Source: Lutraria lutraria
Lineage: Eukaryota; Mollusca; Bivalvia; Venerida; Mactridae
Assembly (NCBI GenBank): GCA_964023205.1
Contig: OZ026840.1
Span: 8,553,603-8,617,602, forward strand
Reading direction: 5' to 3'
Length of the DNA stretch: 64,000 nucleotides
The position numbers and the translations under genes are program-made. Numbering within the stretch: position 1 is the first letter of the stretch; every line of letters begins with the position of its first letter. Positions 34,671 to 49,400 of the stretch are shown piece by piece. Under the pieces are notes generated by a model. That model ran no database searches. It was not told the origin of the DNA and worked only from the letters and a program-made list of their open reading frames with translations.

Positions 34671-34679
34671 CGTTTGTTT
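34671..34679. other. Right 9-bp target-site duplication
   Basis: CGTTTGTTT is identical to 25290-25298. Confidence 0.85.
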
Positions 34680-35233
34680 ACTAATTTCATTCCACGCATA
34701 TTATGGAAAGTCACGTGGTATATGCACCGTGGTCAGGCAAATTTGCATTTTTCATGAATAAACTTATTTTATGTAAAATGAAATAAGTGCTCTGCATTGA
34801 CTTTACTTTTTTCTTTATTGTATTTATCACACATTCATTTTGGTGAAAAGGCGCCAACAGGATACGTATTTTAAATCTAAATCTCTATGAGATTTGCTTT
34901 AAAGAAAAACCATCAGAATAAGATAGGAAACTGGTTGGCTTTCGGTTAAGAAGTGGTCGGGTTTGGGCCAAAATTAGGTGGTCGGAGTTTGGTCAGAAGT
35001 GGTCGGGTTTTGGTTGGAAACTGTTCAGAGTTTGTAGGAAACTAGACGTCGACGTCTTAGGAACGGTTTGCAAATCCAACCAAAAATTCAAAGCAAATCC
35101 GACATCGTGATCCGACATCTATACGTCTAGATGAACAGAACATAACATATTTTTCCACAGATATGTTACAGACATATTGCATGGGTAACGCTGACGTAAA
35201 TTGTTTACTGGGAAAATATCTTATGAACGGAGG
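34680..35233. other. Intergenic DNA with degenerate GGTCGG words
   Basis: Around 34930-35050 the motif agtggtcgggttt.gg recurs three times in degenerate form. No gene is seen. Confidence 0.4.
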
Positions 35234-35325
35234 ACGTTATCAAAAATCTAAGACACGGTTTCCTGCGTCATAATTATTATATATACATGTATATGTATAT
35301 GGTGCAGGGAACCGTGTTTATATAA
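35234..35325. repeat. Hairpin-forming dispersed repeat
   Basis: ACACGGTTTCCTGCGTC pairs with GGTGCAGGGAACCGTGTT across an AT-rich loop. The stretch ACGTTATCAAAAATCT to CGGTT.CCTGC recurs at 41993-42025 in a VPS52 intron. Confidence 0.6.
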
Positions 35326-35349
35326 ATATAGTTATTTTAAGGTACATGA

Positions 35350-35515
35350 CTACGTCACTTCAGTCTATACTGTGTCACTTCAGATTCTACTACGTCACTT
35401 CATTATGTACTGTGTCACTTCAGACTCTACTACGTCACTTCATTCTATACTGTGTCACTTCAGACTCTACTACGTCAATTCAGTCTATACTGTGTCACTT
35501 CAGACTCTACTACAA
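35350..35515 (+). repeat. Minisatellite, 40-bp unit (two 20-bp halves), 4 copies
   Basis: CTACGTCACTTCAGTCTATA alternates with CTGTGTCACTTCAGACTCTA. The plus-strand frame is repeat-derived. Confidence 0.9.
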
Positions 35516-35870
35516 GAAACATGAGATATATAGAGTATAAACATGACAGTAGACAACAAGAAACATTAGATACACTTAGTATAGAGTAAAAAACATGACA
35601 GTTGACAACAAGAAACAACCCTAAATTTTAACAGCTCAATGCATCAACCATGGCGTATAATCAATGGAAGTAGGAAGTTAGGAACAAATATTTGTGTTGG
35701 ATATGGTCTCTCTGGACAGGGATAGTAACATGATAATTATACATGTGCATGTGTGAATGTTTGTAATATTTCCAGTGATGACTGAATACACATTCAAATC
35801 CTTTGTCGATTTATCATCAAGTGTAAACTTTAATACAGTTGGCATAAAGGTACAATAATAAACACATAAT

Positions 35871-37299
35871 TTTATTGCACATAAGTTTATTCAAGTTTCA
35901 AGTTGACATAAATACTTAAATAAGGCAAAATATGATCAGTTTTCTCCATTTCAAGTTAAATGTTGTAAACAGAAATATTTCATAACATAACCTTATTAGG
36001 TTCATGAAGCATTATGAAAAGTAGGCTGGATATTCTATTGAAAGCCTGATTTAAATACATGTATAACAGTCCAAGAAGATGAATATTTGTATGTAAATAA
36101 ATCACAGTCAGACTGGAATGTGGAATTTAAACAGATGGATGATCCATGAGTTTACTTTACAATACAAAGCTTTCATTTAATATCATTGGTTATAAATCTA
36201 ATGAATTTGCCTGCATGTAATGTCATTTCAAGGATACCTAATTTCAAGTACTTTCAAATCCTGAATGTGAACATGTCAGTCAATAATACTATAAGCAATG
36301 GTCAAAATACAACTTGAGTCATGCACTATTCAGGTAATCTTTTCTAAATTGTACCAGAAAGATTTTACATCTATAGACCAAACTAAGTGATCAGTTAATC
36401 AAAGGTGCAATAACTTCCAGTTTACACCTCTTGTAAGAATATATTCCGTCCATTGGCTTAATACCAACTAGTCAATCAGCATAACATACAGACAACAGTT
36501 TATACCAGAAACAATATTGACAAAACATGTCACATCGTACATTTTCTGTGGTCACAGCCAAAATTAATAACACTGGTTTCATCATTTCAATAGTGCACTA
36601 ATTATGGTAATAATTGTTACTACTCGGGCATTCCCATTACTGTGAAATACGCCTCGTAGGTAAGTGCAGGGTTACAAAGTTTGGTTATGTGGTTCTTATG
36701 CTACTTTCTTCACACTAGGCACTTGTTTTCAAGAATCATTCTCTGAATGGCAGACTTTCAAACGTTTTTATCCTTCACAATATTAAATGGGCATCAACTT
36801 CCCATTGAAAGAGAAACAGGTTGTTTCCATCATTGGATTCCCATGGTCAGCCATGATGGAAAGTAGCCTGTAGACAACAGTAACAACAAGGCGGCCTCCT
36901 TATTATGTCCAAGGCAAATTACTTAGACAGACGCAGAGGAGTTCCAATCGTAATTTTGGACATGACGTAATTATTGATGTATGCTAATTTCAATTTGTGG
37001 ATTCTTTATTTCATAGATTAACTTGCCTGTGGAATCCAAACATTTTAACAGAAATTTGTGAAACTAAAGTACATGTCCATCACTACAGTACTGTATGCAA
37101 AGGTAACCGACTTGTTGTAAATAAAAATTTACATGTAACAGTGTGCCAGTGTAATGTTCAAATTACTGTGTCAAATAAATCATACTTTGTGAGAAGAACA
37201 AAACCATAGAAAGTTCTATTTTACTTTTCAAAGATACATGTACATAGACCCACATTGTTATAGCATGCACTGATTAAAAGTCGTGTTCACATCAAAAGT
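35871..37299 (-). other. Probable VPS52 3' untranslated region
   Basis: After the VPS52 stop, 1.4 kb has no repeats or coding frame. It reaches AATAAA signals on the minus strand at 35871-35876 and 35886-35891. The extent is inferred from these signals only. Confidence 0.4.
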
Positions 37300-37446
37300 T
37301 CAGAATGTTGGTCTGTATTTTTTCACTTCCACCATCACATGATGTATGTTTATTAAATCATTCCTGATCTGAAGATGACGTAGTGGTCCTTGATTTAACA
37401 CTTTCTGAAATCTATGATAGTACTGTATCAACTGTGTCAATGCACC
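37300..37446 (-). CDS. VPS52: VPS52 last coding exon (residues 514-561 and stop)
   Basis: It begins GALTQLIQYYHRFQKVL and ends INIHHVMVEVKKYRPTF then TGA at 37302-37300. Confidence 0.95.
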   Translation of the reverse strand, partial: GALTQLIQYYHRFQKVLNQGPLRHLQIRNDLINIHHVMVEVKKYRPTF

Positions 37447-40400
37447 CTGTAATTAAACACCAATACAGAAGTTAAATCATGCGTTGAAATCAGTGAAATG
37501 TAAGTGCTGGTATTCATAGATAAAATAATTTAATATGCAATGTATGAACAGGTAAATTAAATCTTCACTAAATATAAACTAAATACTTGTATCTATTTGA
37601 AGTCTTACCACAATCTGACCTATTTCACCCGATACCAAGTCATGCAACATTGACCCAAAATGGCTGAATATAAAATTCTGCTCAATGTACAATAAGGTAA
37701 ATTGCCATTGAGTAAATAAGATAAAAGCAATAAATAGAGAACAGACAGACATACGGAGAGACAGATGGAGAAACGGAGAGAGAGAGGGAGAACTGACGGT
37801 CAGACAGACAACAGGCAGGCGGAGAACAGACGGAGATAAAGTCATGAGAGACAATAAACGTTGGAAAACATGAAAACTATTAGATAATATAAACACTCCA
37901 TAAATACAGGAATATCTTACTTGTAATATTTGTGTTCCATTTTTAAAGTTGGTGAAAGACCGCATCACTTCTTGATTAATATATTCTAAAGCTCTTTTCC
38001 AATCAGAGTTAAAACCTTTCACAATCTGAGTAACACGTCCTGAGAAGATAAATCAAACAATTAGTTTAAACTGATTTATTTTACATTGATTGTAGAACAA
38101 GTTCTTACAACTTATATTAACTACCGGTTCTCCAGATGACTGTTTCCTGGATTCTAACCAGTACTCGCGCTGAAGAAGAAATTATATATTGTATCAACAA
38201 TTGTACATCATTTTAGTTACCTTGTCGAATTGACCAGATTATTGGAAAGTTGAAACTGAACATCAGTTCACCTTTCCATGGCTGTAACTTGCATGGCGAA
38301 CATGAACTTTTGATGCGCACCAAAGTTAAACATTTTTCTACATCCCCCATGCAATTGTTCCATGTTACAGTGTAATTCTACATAAGTTCAGTTTCCGTGA
38401 GTACTTTCAGTACTTTGATTTATATAAAATTCTGTTTCGCAGTTGATAAACCAATGTTTACTAGCTACTGAACAACACCTGGCCTTAAGTTCTGGAATTA
38501 AAGGGGTTTTCTCTCCTCATTGGGAAGAGGCCTTAGTCTGTTGATTTTGGGAAGAATTATCACAAAATTGCTTATTTGGGAAATAAAATAGCTGGTAAAG
38601 TTAGGATTTTTGGGAAAACTGCATAATTTTAATGAAATGATCAGTTGGGAAGGGGCCTTTAAAAGGCCTATGTTATAGAAGGTGAAAGACCCCTGACTTA
38701 TTGACATTTACATATAAATAAAACATCAAATTACAATTTAGCACTTTAACAAAACATCTGAATATGTTAACAATTGATAGACATATGTATGTATAAAATT
38801 ATCTTCAAGAATAATTTATTAAAGGGCCTGAGCCTATTGAATTGATATATAGGAAATTAATTTACGCATAGAATTTACTAATTGGTTGACTAACAATAGT
38901 GGTGTCTTATAACAAGACTCTGAAAATCATTCAAACAAGGTTACAATAATGAAGTAGGTAGAAAAAGTGCTAAAATAAACTTTACTTGAGATATATCAGT
39001 TCCATCACAATAAATGAAGTGAAAAAACTGATATCTTACTATCCTCATTTTTCAGTAGATCTAGATTTCCCCTCTCTATAATGGACTCACTATCCTTCAC
39101 AAACATTATCATACCACCAAAATGTGGAGTTAACACTTCCTCAATGAACTCGTGTGTTCTAGCTGTAAGCAACTCCTTAAAACTCTCAGATTCTTTTGAA
39201 TCTTCACTCGTTCTTTCCTGTAGTACAATAAATACACATCTTACTAAATGCACCTGTAACTCTACACACAAGTAATGAGAGACTAATAAAGCATCGTGTA
39301 CGTCTAAATACAAGATGACATAGACATTGCATCACCTAGGTCCCGAGTATTAAACTAATCAACAGAAAAGGCAATCACTGAATGAGATTAATCAACTATG
39401 AGTTAAAAGTATTCATACGAACTGTCTGCAAAAAAAGCCCACCAAACTTCTTCAGAACTTTTTTTAACTTCAATGAAAGTAATTGTGACTTACAGTGCAG
39501 GTGGATTTTGTGAAATAATAAATCTATCATTGTTATTGATGTCATTTTTAGTGCTAGCTAGATTTAATCTTATGCAGACAAATTCCACTCTGAATTTATC
39601 AATACTGTACAGTGAAGACATCTGATAATATAGCTAGTTATAGAAAATACTTTCAAAGTATTTTTTGCAATATTATTTAATTAACTCAGTGTTCAATATT
39701 TTGGCTGGAGCCTTTATCAAGAATAATCATGTAATTTAAACTTTGCTACATTTCAACATTTTGCATTTAATTAAATAATATTATATAGTGTTAATATTCC
39801 CTTTGGAATTAAAATAAACAAAGTATTTTTTGCAGCCTGTGAATTTAGGATATGGATCTACTAGTCCGAATCACCAAAAGTGAATAGTTTTCCTTTATTC
39901 TCTATACATAGTTAGCACAAAAGTTACTTGTCTGAATAAAAAATTACTTGTCCTGGACAACCAGACAAGTGCTACCAGTAATTTCACGGACTGTTTTTGC
40001 CCGAGATATGACTAAACAAGAAACGCGGCAGTGCCACGAAACCAGGTTTTCAAAGGCTTTGATACCACAGTACTCTAGAATTCTTCACTAAGGCTTCATC
40101 AGTGGTTCAGTTTCCAGTGCTACTAATTAGTTAACATAGACCTTTAACCTACTGGTATAGAATGCAATCCCAAGCTTGGTTTCTATGTAAGCTACCTCCA
40201 CACAAAATTTCATCGCAATGTCTAAATCCTTAATTAAGTTATTCAACGGAAACTGATTTTCTATTTTTAGAAACATTGACCATGACCAAACTGACCCCAA
40301 AGACAATTCCAAGCTAAGCTTTCATGCAAGGTTGTTAAATACCTAGTTTAGTCAAGATTAGCCATTCCAAACTTAAGTAATTGACTGGAAACTAATTTCT

Positions 40401-43400
40401 ATATTTAGTAACAGTGACCTTGACCCTACTGGCCCTTAATACAATACAAAAGCATGGACTGGATGTAAACTACCAACACACAAAATTGCATTGCAATATC
40501 TCAATCCTTGATTAAGTTATTCACTGAAAGCTGATTTTTTATTTTTAGTACAGTGACCTTGACCCCACGGACCCCAAATACAATCCCAAGCTAGGTTCTG
40601 ATTCAAGGATGCTAAATACCAAATTAAGTCAACATTGGTCATTCCAAAATTAAGTTATTGACCGGACACTGATTTTCTATTTTAAGTAACAGTGACCTTG
40701 ACCCCACAGACCCCAAATACAATCCCAGGCTAGATTTTTATCCAAGGATCCTACATACCAAGTTTGGTCAAGATTGGTCAATCAGAACTTAAGTTATTGA
40801 CCGGACACCGCCTGTTTGACGCCCGCCCTCCATTTTCGGCATTCTAATAACCAGGTTTCACTTTGTGAAAACCTGGTTAATATTAAAGAGTGTTAGGTAA
40901 ACATTTTTTACACATTCTTTATTTGAACAATGTTACTCAGTGAGATATTACAGATTTCTTCTCCTAAATGTATCAGTTTGTCTAATTAAGGACTAGTTTT
41001 ATTTCTTAATTTCTGTATTCAGCAACTTGTTATTTTTACAGAAATTTTAAGCCCTCTATGAGTGAGGAAATAATTCTTGTCAATCTGAATGCACCTCAAA
41101 ATAACAGCGTTCTGCAAGCAGTGCCAACACTCATCTGTTCACTGCCTCAGTGAGATCTATCCACCTATGAAGATTCATGTTGCTACCTCTTATAGGTTCT
41201 GAGTTAAGGTAGTATGCGACCTTTCCTTGACGTCATGGGTCAAAAACCTGTTTCCTAGCAATGCCACGAGTAATGTCAGAGGTGTATAATCGACGTTTTA
41301 CATGCAAAATTGGTTCAAACATACCGCTATTGTAATTTAGGTTACTATAGTGAAGTTAAGGTATCGGTTCTGGCTTTAAATGCTAAAAAAAACGTAAAAT
41401 GATATTTTAAGTTATTTACAAAGATTAAATATCATACTTTAAAACCAAGCAACAAAAAAACCTGACCGAAAGCACAAAATTAGTGATTTATTGTGATAAA
41501 CACTGCACCGCTTTATCCATCTCTTAACTTGTTGTGCATTGTTTCAGTAGGATATGATACTATTAATTTGTCAATGACAATAATTTGTTTTTAAATCTCT
41601 TATTAGACATCAAACCTGGGCGTAGTTTTAATTATTGAACCGTAAACATTCGCGATTTTGATTAGCTATCAAAATTGTATGGGATGCAATAATTAATTGA
41701 AATTTGTTGATTTTACGAGACGAGAATGATCTGACACTTCTATTGTTAATTACAATGTACTCGCTTACAAAAAAAACACAGCAGGTATCATTTTCAAATT
41801 AAGATTGCCACCTTATTTGTTGACAGATTTCAAAGCGAATTTCGGTATTTTGTAGCGGAAATGTTAATCTAGTGAACCTTGCCTCAGAGTTTTGATACTT
41901 GTTTTCAATTTTTATCTATGGCGTATTATATAATAAACAGCAGGGTTCAGGGTACAAAATTTCTTTACAGTCAAGTATCTAAATAATGAACGACGTTATC
42001 AAAAATCTGAGGCACGGTTCCCTGCATTATACATTAATAGTCAAGTTAAGGCTATTTGTTGTAATATATTCCGATACATAGAATAGTTACCGTTGTTAAA
42101 AAAATTGTAAATTACATGCAATATTGGTTTATAGAAGACCAACTAAATGTAATATTTGTTCTAAAACACTTGCTATGAACTTTTTACAGTGGGTTTATTT
42201 CAGTACGTAATTATGGTTTAGTTTATAAATCTATAAATTGGTGAAACTTGATTTGACCTCACATCCAAGCCAGATACCTTAATACATCTAAATAATATAT
42301 CTTACAGTTATCACACCCAGCATCATATCATAGTTATTGATCAAGAAAATGAGCTGCTCTTTTCTGTGAGGAAATTCTGCAGCCAACTTGAGGATGAAAT
42401 TCTCCACTTCTGTCTGTAACTGAGCCAGTATTCTGTCAGCCCTCTCATCAGGATAAGATTGGTTGATTCCTAGAATAGCTGCTGAGTACTCCGCATATCT
42501 ACGTGTTATCTGAAAGTAATTTATACACTTCTTATTTACATATCATATGTGATAAAAATAAGTTTAGTCATATATTTATGATTTCATAGATACATTGTAC
42601 ATGTTATGTAGATAGTTGATTGTGGAAAATAAGGCATTATGCCTATCATATCACATGAATATAATATTATACAGTGTATTTATATATCAATACAATACAT
42701 TAACATAATTATACATGTACACTGTATACATTTTTAGCAACAAAGTTCCTATAGATATACACCTCATTTTGTTTTAACAAAACAGTGACACCTCATCCGC
42801 CTTGAAAAATTTGTTGTACAAGTATACATTGCAGACTTTACAGTTTTGATAAAAGTTGGAGATATATTGCACTATTCTGTTCATTTTGGAAGCATGTGAA
42901 ATATTTCGGCGATTTAAACTGTAAAACTAACAAGTATGATAATTAAGTATTCATCCACACCAAAGTTCATTCATAATCTGTCCAGGTAATAAGATTTACT
43001 ACATACTGGAAATAGTTTCATTCACAAAAGTAGTGCCATAATCTCAGTGTAGAGAGATTACATGATGACACAGGGTCAGAAGATGAGTACAGACGGTTTA
43101 TATACAGTTCAATGTGTGTATACAAATCAAAGCGCTGAAGGTACTGAATTGCTAGTAATTTCTCACTGTATGTCATGACTTTTAGAGTGTAGCTTTTCCT
43201 TGATAATTGTGGTTAATTGGCTTAAAGACGTTTTCGGTAGTTTGCGAACTACCGAAATCGTCTTTAAAGATGTACATTTTTTCAAGACCATATACTTGAC
43301 CCTCAAATTCTAATTCATAATGATGATAACACCCCTGTTGAGAATTTGTTAATGAACTTATCATGTTCATGAATGGTTCATGAACTGCTCATCAAAGTTC

Positions 43401-46400
43401 ATTAAATGTTCATTGATGTAATTCACCAATAGTTCATGAACCTGAATTTCACAAACTGTTGATCAACTGAAGTCCGTGAACAATTCATGGAATTTCACAA
43501 ACTTTTCATGAACATCATAAGTTCACAAAATGTTCAAGAGCTTATTCATAAATTGTTCATCAAAGGTTCATTAAAATAATTCATGAATAGTTCATGAACC
43601 TTATGGAAAACACCTTTAGATAAAGACTGTCTAAGGTTCCTGAATTAGTTCATGAACATTTTTTCATGGACTTTATCAGACAAAGTTCATGAACCAAATG
43701 TACAAATTGGTGGTCATGAATAAATTTCATGAACTATTCATGAATAAGCTCATGAGCATTTTGTGAACTGTTCATCAAATTATCGACAGGGACAGTCCTT
43801 TAATCTTTTAAGGATGGTTTTACCTAACACATTTAAACTTTGTTCCTGACAGTACTCTCAGTACTTTGATTAAGATAATTATGTTCTTCAATTGACAGGT
43901 TCTATATTTGGCAATTTCATAGCCAAATGCCAAAGTAAATCCTTAACCGCAAAAATTAAAACAATTATTAAGAAAAAAAGTTCTCCACCATTTTCAAGGT
44001 AACTCTAATGTTTAATTAAAAAACACATGCACTGGATAATGGACAATTGTAACTGACTGATACCTGTATGACTTTGTGTTGACAATTTAAGTTATATAAG
44101 GTGTGATAAATAAACGTATATTGTTTACATTGTTTTACAGTTTAGATTTTATCTAGTGTCAATTTAGATTTTCCCTAGGTTAGCAAAAGTTACATTTTTT
44201 TTGGACAAAATAGCTGGCAGTGTTTATTATTGGCAAGGTTTTATATTGGTCTGGTCCATATTTGGCGTTTCCAATGCCAAGCATTAAAATTGTCAAAATA
44301 AAATGGGCGCCATTATAAATGCGTACACAGCATATCTATATATTATAACAAAATAATGTCCAAGATCAATGGTGACATAATTAGACAAAGAAAGATGGTT
44401 CTAATTTACATGGAAAATATCATTTCTCTTTTCAAATACTTTATTATAGAATATGATTTTGATTAAGTTTTTTATTATCATTCTTCAAATTTTTCAATAA
44501 ACTGAATCATTATAGGGATTCTTAAAAAATATTTCAAACTATGTATCTTTCTAATTTCAGTATACAGAGGGCATACTAATAAAATGAAATTCATCCTCTA
44601 GAGTGTCACATAATATGCATTATCAATGAGTATAAGGAGTATCACGCAGATTCAACATCTAGCTTTCGAGTAGATGACCTATAAATGAGTCAGTGCTACT
44701 TTAGATGTATTTTCCTTTTATTCAATTGTTTTGTGTTTGTTTTCTTACCCCAAAAATCTATTTGCAAAAATATGAATATATATTCTCTAATTTTTCCCTT
44801 AATCTCACAAACAGCAACATAAAACTGGATCAGTTAATTTGTCAAATAAATCTAATTCATGCCTAGTTTTCAAAGACTGATTAGATAAATTAACTTTTGT
44901 TTTATTAACATTTACATGTATTTATAATTTCCATCTTTAATAATAATGTCAGAATAAAGGTAAACCTTTTGTAAATCATGCTGATTGTCAGACATAACTA
45001 CTATGTCATCAGTATACAATAGTAAAAGCAATTTTATCATGCTTGACTTTCACTGATCATACTTTTGAACTTCACCTTACCTGTAGTTTTATAATTTTTA
45101 TAATTTGATCTGATAAAAATCACAACTTTTAACTTTATCCCTAACACCATTTTAAAATTTTAATCAATTTATAACATATTATATAACTTATTGTGTAATC
45201 AATAAAAACAACAACATCTTTTTTGTTATTATTCAATAATTGATTTATAACCCCATGTAAAAAAGTCCCCTCCTGGTCAGGCCTTGAAAATGACTGCTTA
45301 AAGCAATCTTAAAATTTGAAACTGTCTAGGCAAAGAGCATCCATGATAAGGTGTTAACATATAATACTAAGCTCAATATTGCCATCTATTTATACTCACA
45401 TACCAAGTTTCATTAATCTAGCTTGAAATGTGTTTAAGTTATTAAACTATTAAGATTTTGCGGCCATATATAGATTTTTTTCTGTTAACACAGCAATCAC
45501 AATTTTGACCAGAATGAAAAAAACAACAAAATGACCTGCATAATCTCCATGTTACATCATTATTCACATAGGAACAAAGGTTCATTGACTAGTATTTAAG
45601 TTATCACAGGATCAGGTTTTTTTCAGCCATTATTTGACCTTACCATTGATTACCATACATCATGATAGCAATCACGATTCAGACCTGAGGGAAAAACAAC
45701 ATAACTTGCATAATCTTCATGTTGCATCATATTCACATTTGAAGGTTCATCAACCTAGTTTGGCTAGAAATTTAAGTTATCATAAAATCAAGGTTTTGTG
45801 ACCATATTTGACTTTCATCTAATTATACCACAGCTTGATGGCAAGTACAATTCTGACCTGAGGGAAAAAACAAAATGACCTGGCATAACGTCCACATTGC
45901 AAGATATTCACATACAAAGGTTCATCAACCTTGCTTGACTAGTTTTAACAGAAAATATAATCATTGGACCAAAATATGTTGTGAATTCATCCACTGTGTT
46001 AAATGAAAGAAAAACATACAACAAGAGGGCCACATTGGCCCTTTATCGCTCACCTGAGAACAAAGGCCAATAATCAATGACCAGGTAATATAGTTTCCAA
46101 CTCGTAAAACTCATTTTTACGTAGATTTTGAGATCAAAACCAACAATGAAGGTATAATACTGTTAAACAAGCTAAAACGAAGCAAATTTTCTAATACAAG
46201 GGTCCATAACTCTTGAAGTTGTGGTCCGATTCCACCCATAACTTTTCTTGTCCAAAACTATAAGGTCATACACATTCATTGCAAATATGATTAGGATCGA
46301 TGAATAAATGATGGCGTTAGAGTGTAAATATAGCAAATTTGCTAAGTCAAGCGCCCATAACTCTTGAAGATGTGGTCCGATTCCGTCCACAATCTAACTT

Positions 46401-49400
46401 GTCCAAAATCTTTTGGTTATACACATTTACTGAAAATATTATTACGATCGGTGAATAAATGAAGGCGCTAGAGTGTTAACAAGCTAAAATATAACACATT
46501 TTCAAAGTCAAGGGCCCAGAACTCTTGAAGTTCTGGTCCGATATTGCCCATAATCGAACTTGTCCAAGATCTTTTGGTTATACACATTTACTGAAAATAT
46601 GATCAGTATTGGTGAATAAATGAAGGTGCTAGAGTGTAAACTAGCTTAATATAGCAAATTTTGTAATTCAAGGGCCCATAACTCTAGAAGTTTTTATCAG
46701 ATTTTGCCCATAATCGAACTTAGCCGAGACATAGTGGCTATATACATTGTGAGCAAGTTTAATCAAGATTCGTAAAGAGCTGTGGTTGCTAGAGTGTAAA
46801 CAAACTAGGTGTGGACGGACGACGGACAACGTACGCCGGATATTCACCGATCCTAAAAGCTCACCTAATGAATCAGGTGAGCTAAACAAGAGGGCCAAGA
46901 TGGCCCTATATCGCTCACATGACAATCACTGTTCACTCATCAAAACATTGTTTTGAACCGGTGACCTAGTTTTTTACCCAAGATGACCCATGTTAGAACT
47001 TGTCCTACATATAAATAAGACAAACATTCTGACAAAATTTGGTGAAGATCCAATCAAAACCATGAAAACTACAGCATAGACAAGGTTTTCCTAAGATTTG
47101 ACCTCGTGACCTAGTTTTTGACCCCAGACGACCTATGTTTGAATTTGTCTTACATATCATTAAGACAAACATTCTGACTAGGTTTGGTGAAGATACGATC
47201 AAAATTTGACATCTACAGTGTAAATAAGGTTTTCCTAAGATTTGACCTTGTGACCTGGTTTTTGACCCTAGGTGACCCATATTTGACCTTGTCCTTAATA
47301 TCATTAAGACAAACAATCTGACAAGGTTTGGCCAAGATCCAATTAAAACCATGACATTTAGAGCTTTTACAAGATTTTTACCTAAGATTTGACCTGGTGA
47401 CCCAGTTTTTGACCCCGGATGAACCATGTTCAACCTTGACCCACATATCATTGAGGCAAACATTCTGACAAGGTTTGGTGAAGATCCAAATAAAACTGTG
47501 ATATCTAGTGTTAATAAGTTTTTCCTAAGATTTGACCTGGTGACCTAGTTATTGACCCCAGATGACCCATATTTATACTTGACCGTTATATCATTAAAAC
47601 AAACGATTTTACAAAGTTTGGTGAAGATCCAATAATAACTGTGAAATCTACAGTGTTAACATGGTTTTTCATAAGATTTGACCTAGCGACCTAGTTTTTA
47701 ACCCAAAATGACCCGTGTTCGTACTCGTCCAAGATATTATGAAGACAAACATTCTGACAAGGTTTCATGATCATCCAATCAAAACAGTGACTTCTAGAGT
47801 GTTCACAAGGTTTTCCAGCAATTTGCCCTAGTGACCTAGAATTTTTCCTTGTTCATTAACATGATGTATGTAAAGCACTGCTACACACCTCACCTGTTTC
47901 CTCTGATTTTCTCCTCACAGTACTTGGTTCAGTAGTGAGGATGGGGACACTGAAAATATGTCCTTACTGTTTCATAACTAAAGTGAAATACATGAAGAAT
48001 ACTTACAAAATTTGGGCGAACATCGATATGTCCGAGTTTTTCAGGAATACAATCTCGTACACTGTGTATATTTAACATGAGAATATATTCAAATCTTGGC
48101 CACATTTTATGTAATATACTTTCCCAGTATCTGAAAAAAAAAAGAAGAATCATTTTCAAGTACCTGATTTTCAAACCACATCGATATAACTTCAGTTTAC
48201 TCAGGAATCAATGCACAAGCCTACTAGTGCTGGTTCACCTATAAATCTGAACCACTTGCTCTGTAAGTTACTTACATTTTCTGTTACTTAAAGTAACAGA
48301 AAATTTATAAGTGAAATGTGAAACTGAGAGGCAAACAACTAAAGTAAACTAGAACTGCCATAGAGGTGACTAATACCCCCGCCGCCGCTTTGACACTAAG
48401 AATGTGATAGTACACTATACGGCTAAGTTCAAGGGCACATAAGTCTGCAATGAGTTGATCACTGGTCATGAAAATTGTGTCTTGCACATCTACATTAAAT
48501 ATTGATGAAATATTTCAAGTTTCAATTCAATCCCTTGAAAAATGTGGAAGTACTAGTAGTTCACTCCACAAACTACGACTGACATTGTACACTATATAGC
48601 TAAGTTCAAGGGCACATAACTCTGGAATGAGCAAATCGCTAGGAATGAAAATTGTGCCTTGCACATCTACACTTCATGGTGATAACATATTTCAAAGTTT
48701 CATTGCAATTGCTTGGAGGATGTGAAAGAAGTTCGCTCCACAAACTTCTGATATTTTATGTGGACGGACGGACCAACCAACGACCAACCGACCGACCAAC
48801 CGACAGAGTGACTCCAATATACCCCCTCTCAAACTTCGTTTGTGGGGGTATAACTAAGGCGGTTCCAATTTTGACACTAGAACAATAATTTGAACAAACT
48901 TGGTACAGGTCTACTAGACAATGCTACACACCAAATATCTAAGCTCTAGGCATTGTAGTTTCTGACAAGAAGATTTTTAAAATTTCCCTATATAAGTCTA
49001 TGTAAAATCTAGGCCCAGTGGTTTTGGACTAGAAGATTTTTAAAGTGTTTCCTATTGGTTGCCATGGCAACCAGAGTTTTTAATGAAATTAAAACAACTT
49101 AGGTAGAGTTTCATGCAAGGAACATCCATGTGAAGTTTAGTTGAAATTGGCCAACTGGTTAAGAAGGAGATGTTGTTTAAAGCAATTGTTGACGCATGCA
49201 CCCCCACACCCCCACACATGGATGACGGACATCACGCAATCACAATACTTTGAGCTAAAAAGTCACATGGGTAGTTCCTTAAATAATGAAGACAAGAGTG
49301 CAAAATTTCACAAGTGGCAAATTATATCTTTTTTAAAATAAGCAATATTTTATAAATATGACCTGTAGCACGATTCACATTATTCATCGAAATCCAGACA

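Noticed and set aside
35346..35540. 64-codon plus frame
   Set aside because: It is a translation of the 40-bp minisatellite.
47005..47463. 152-codon minus-strand frame
   Set aside because: It lies in ~145-bp intronic tandem units and has no recognisable protein motif.
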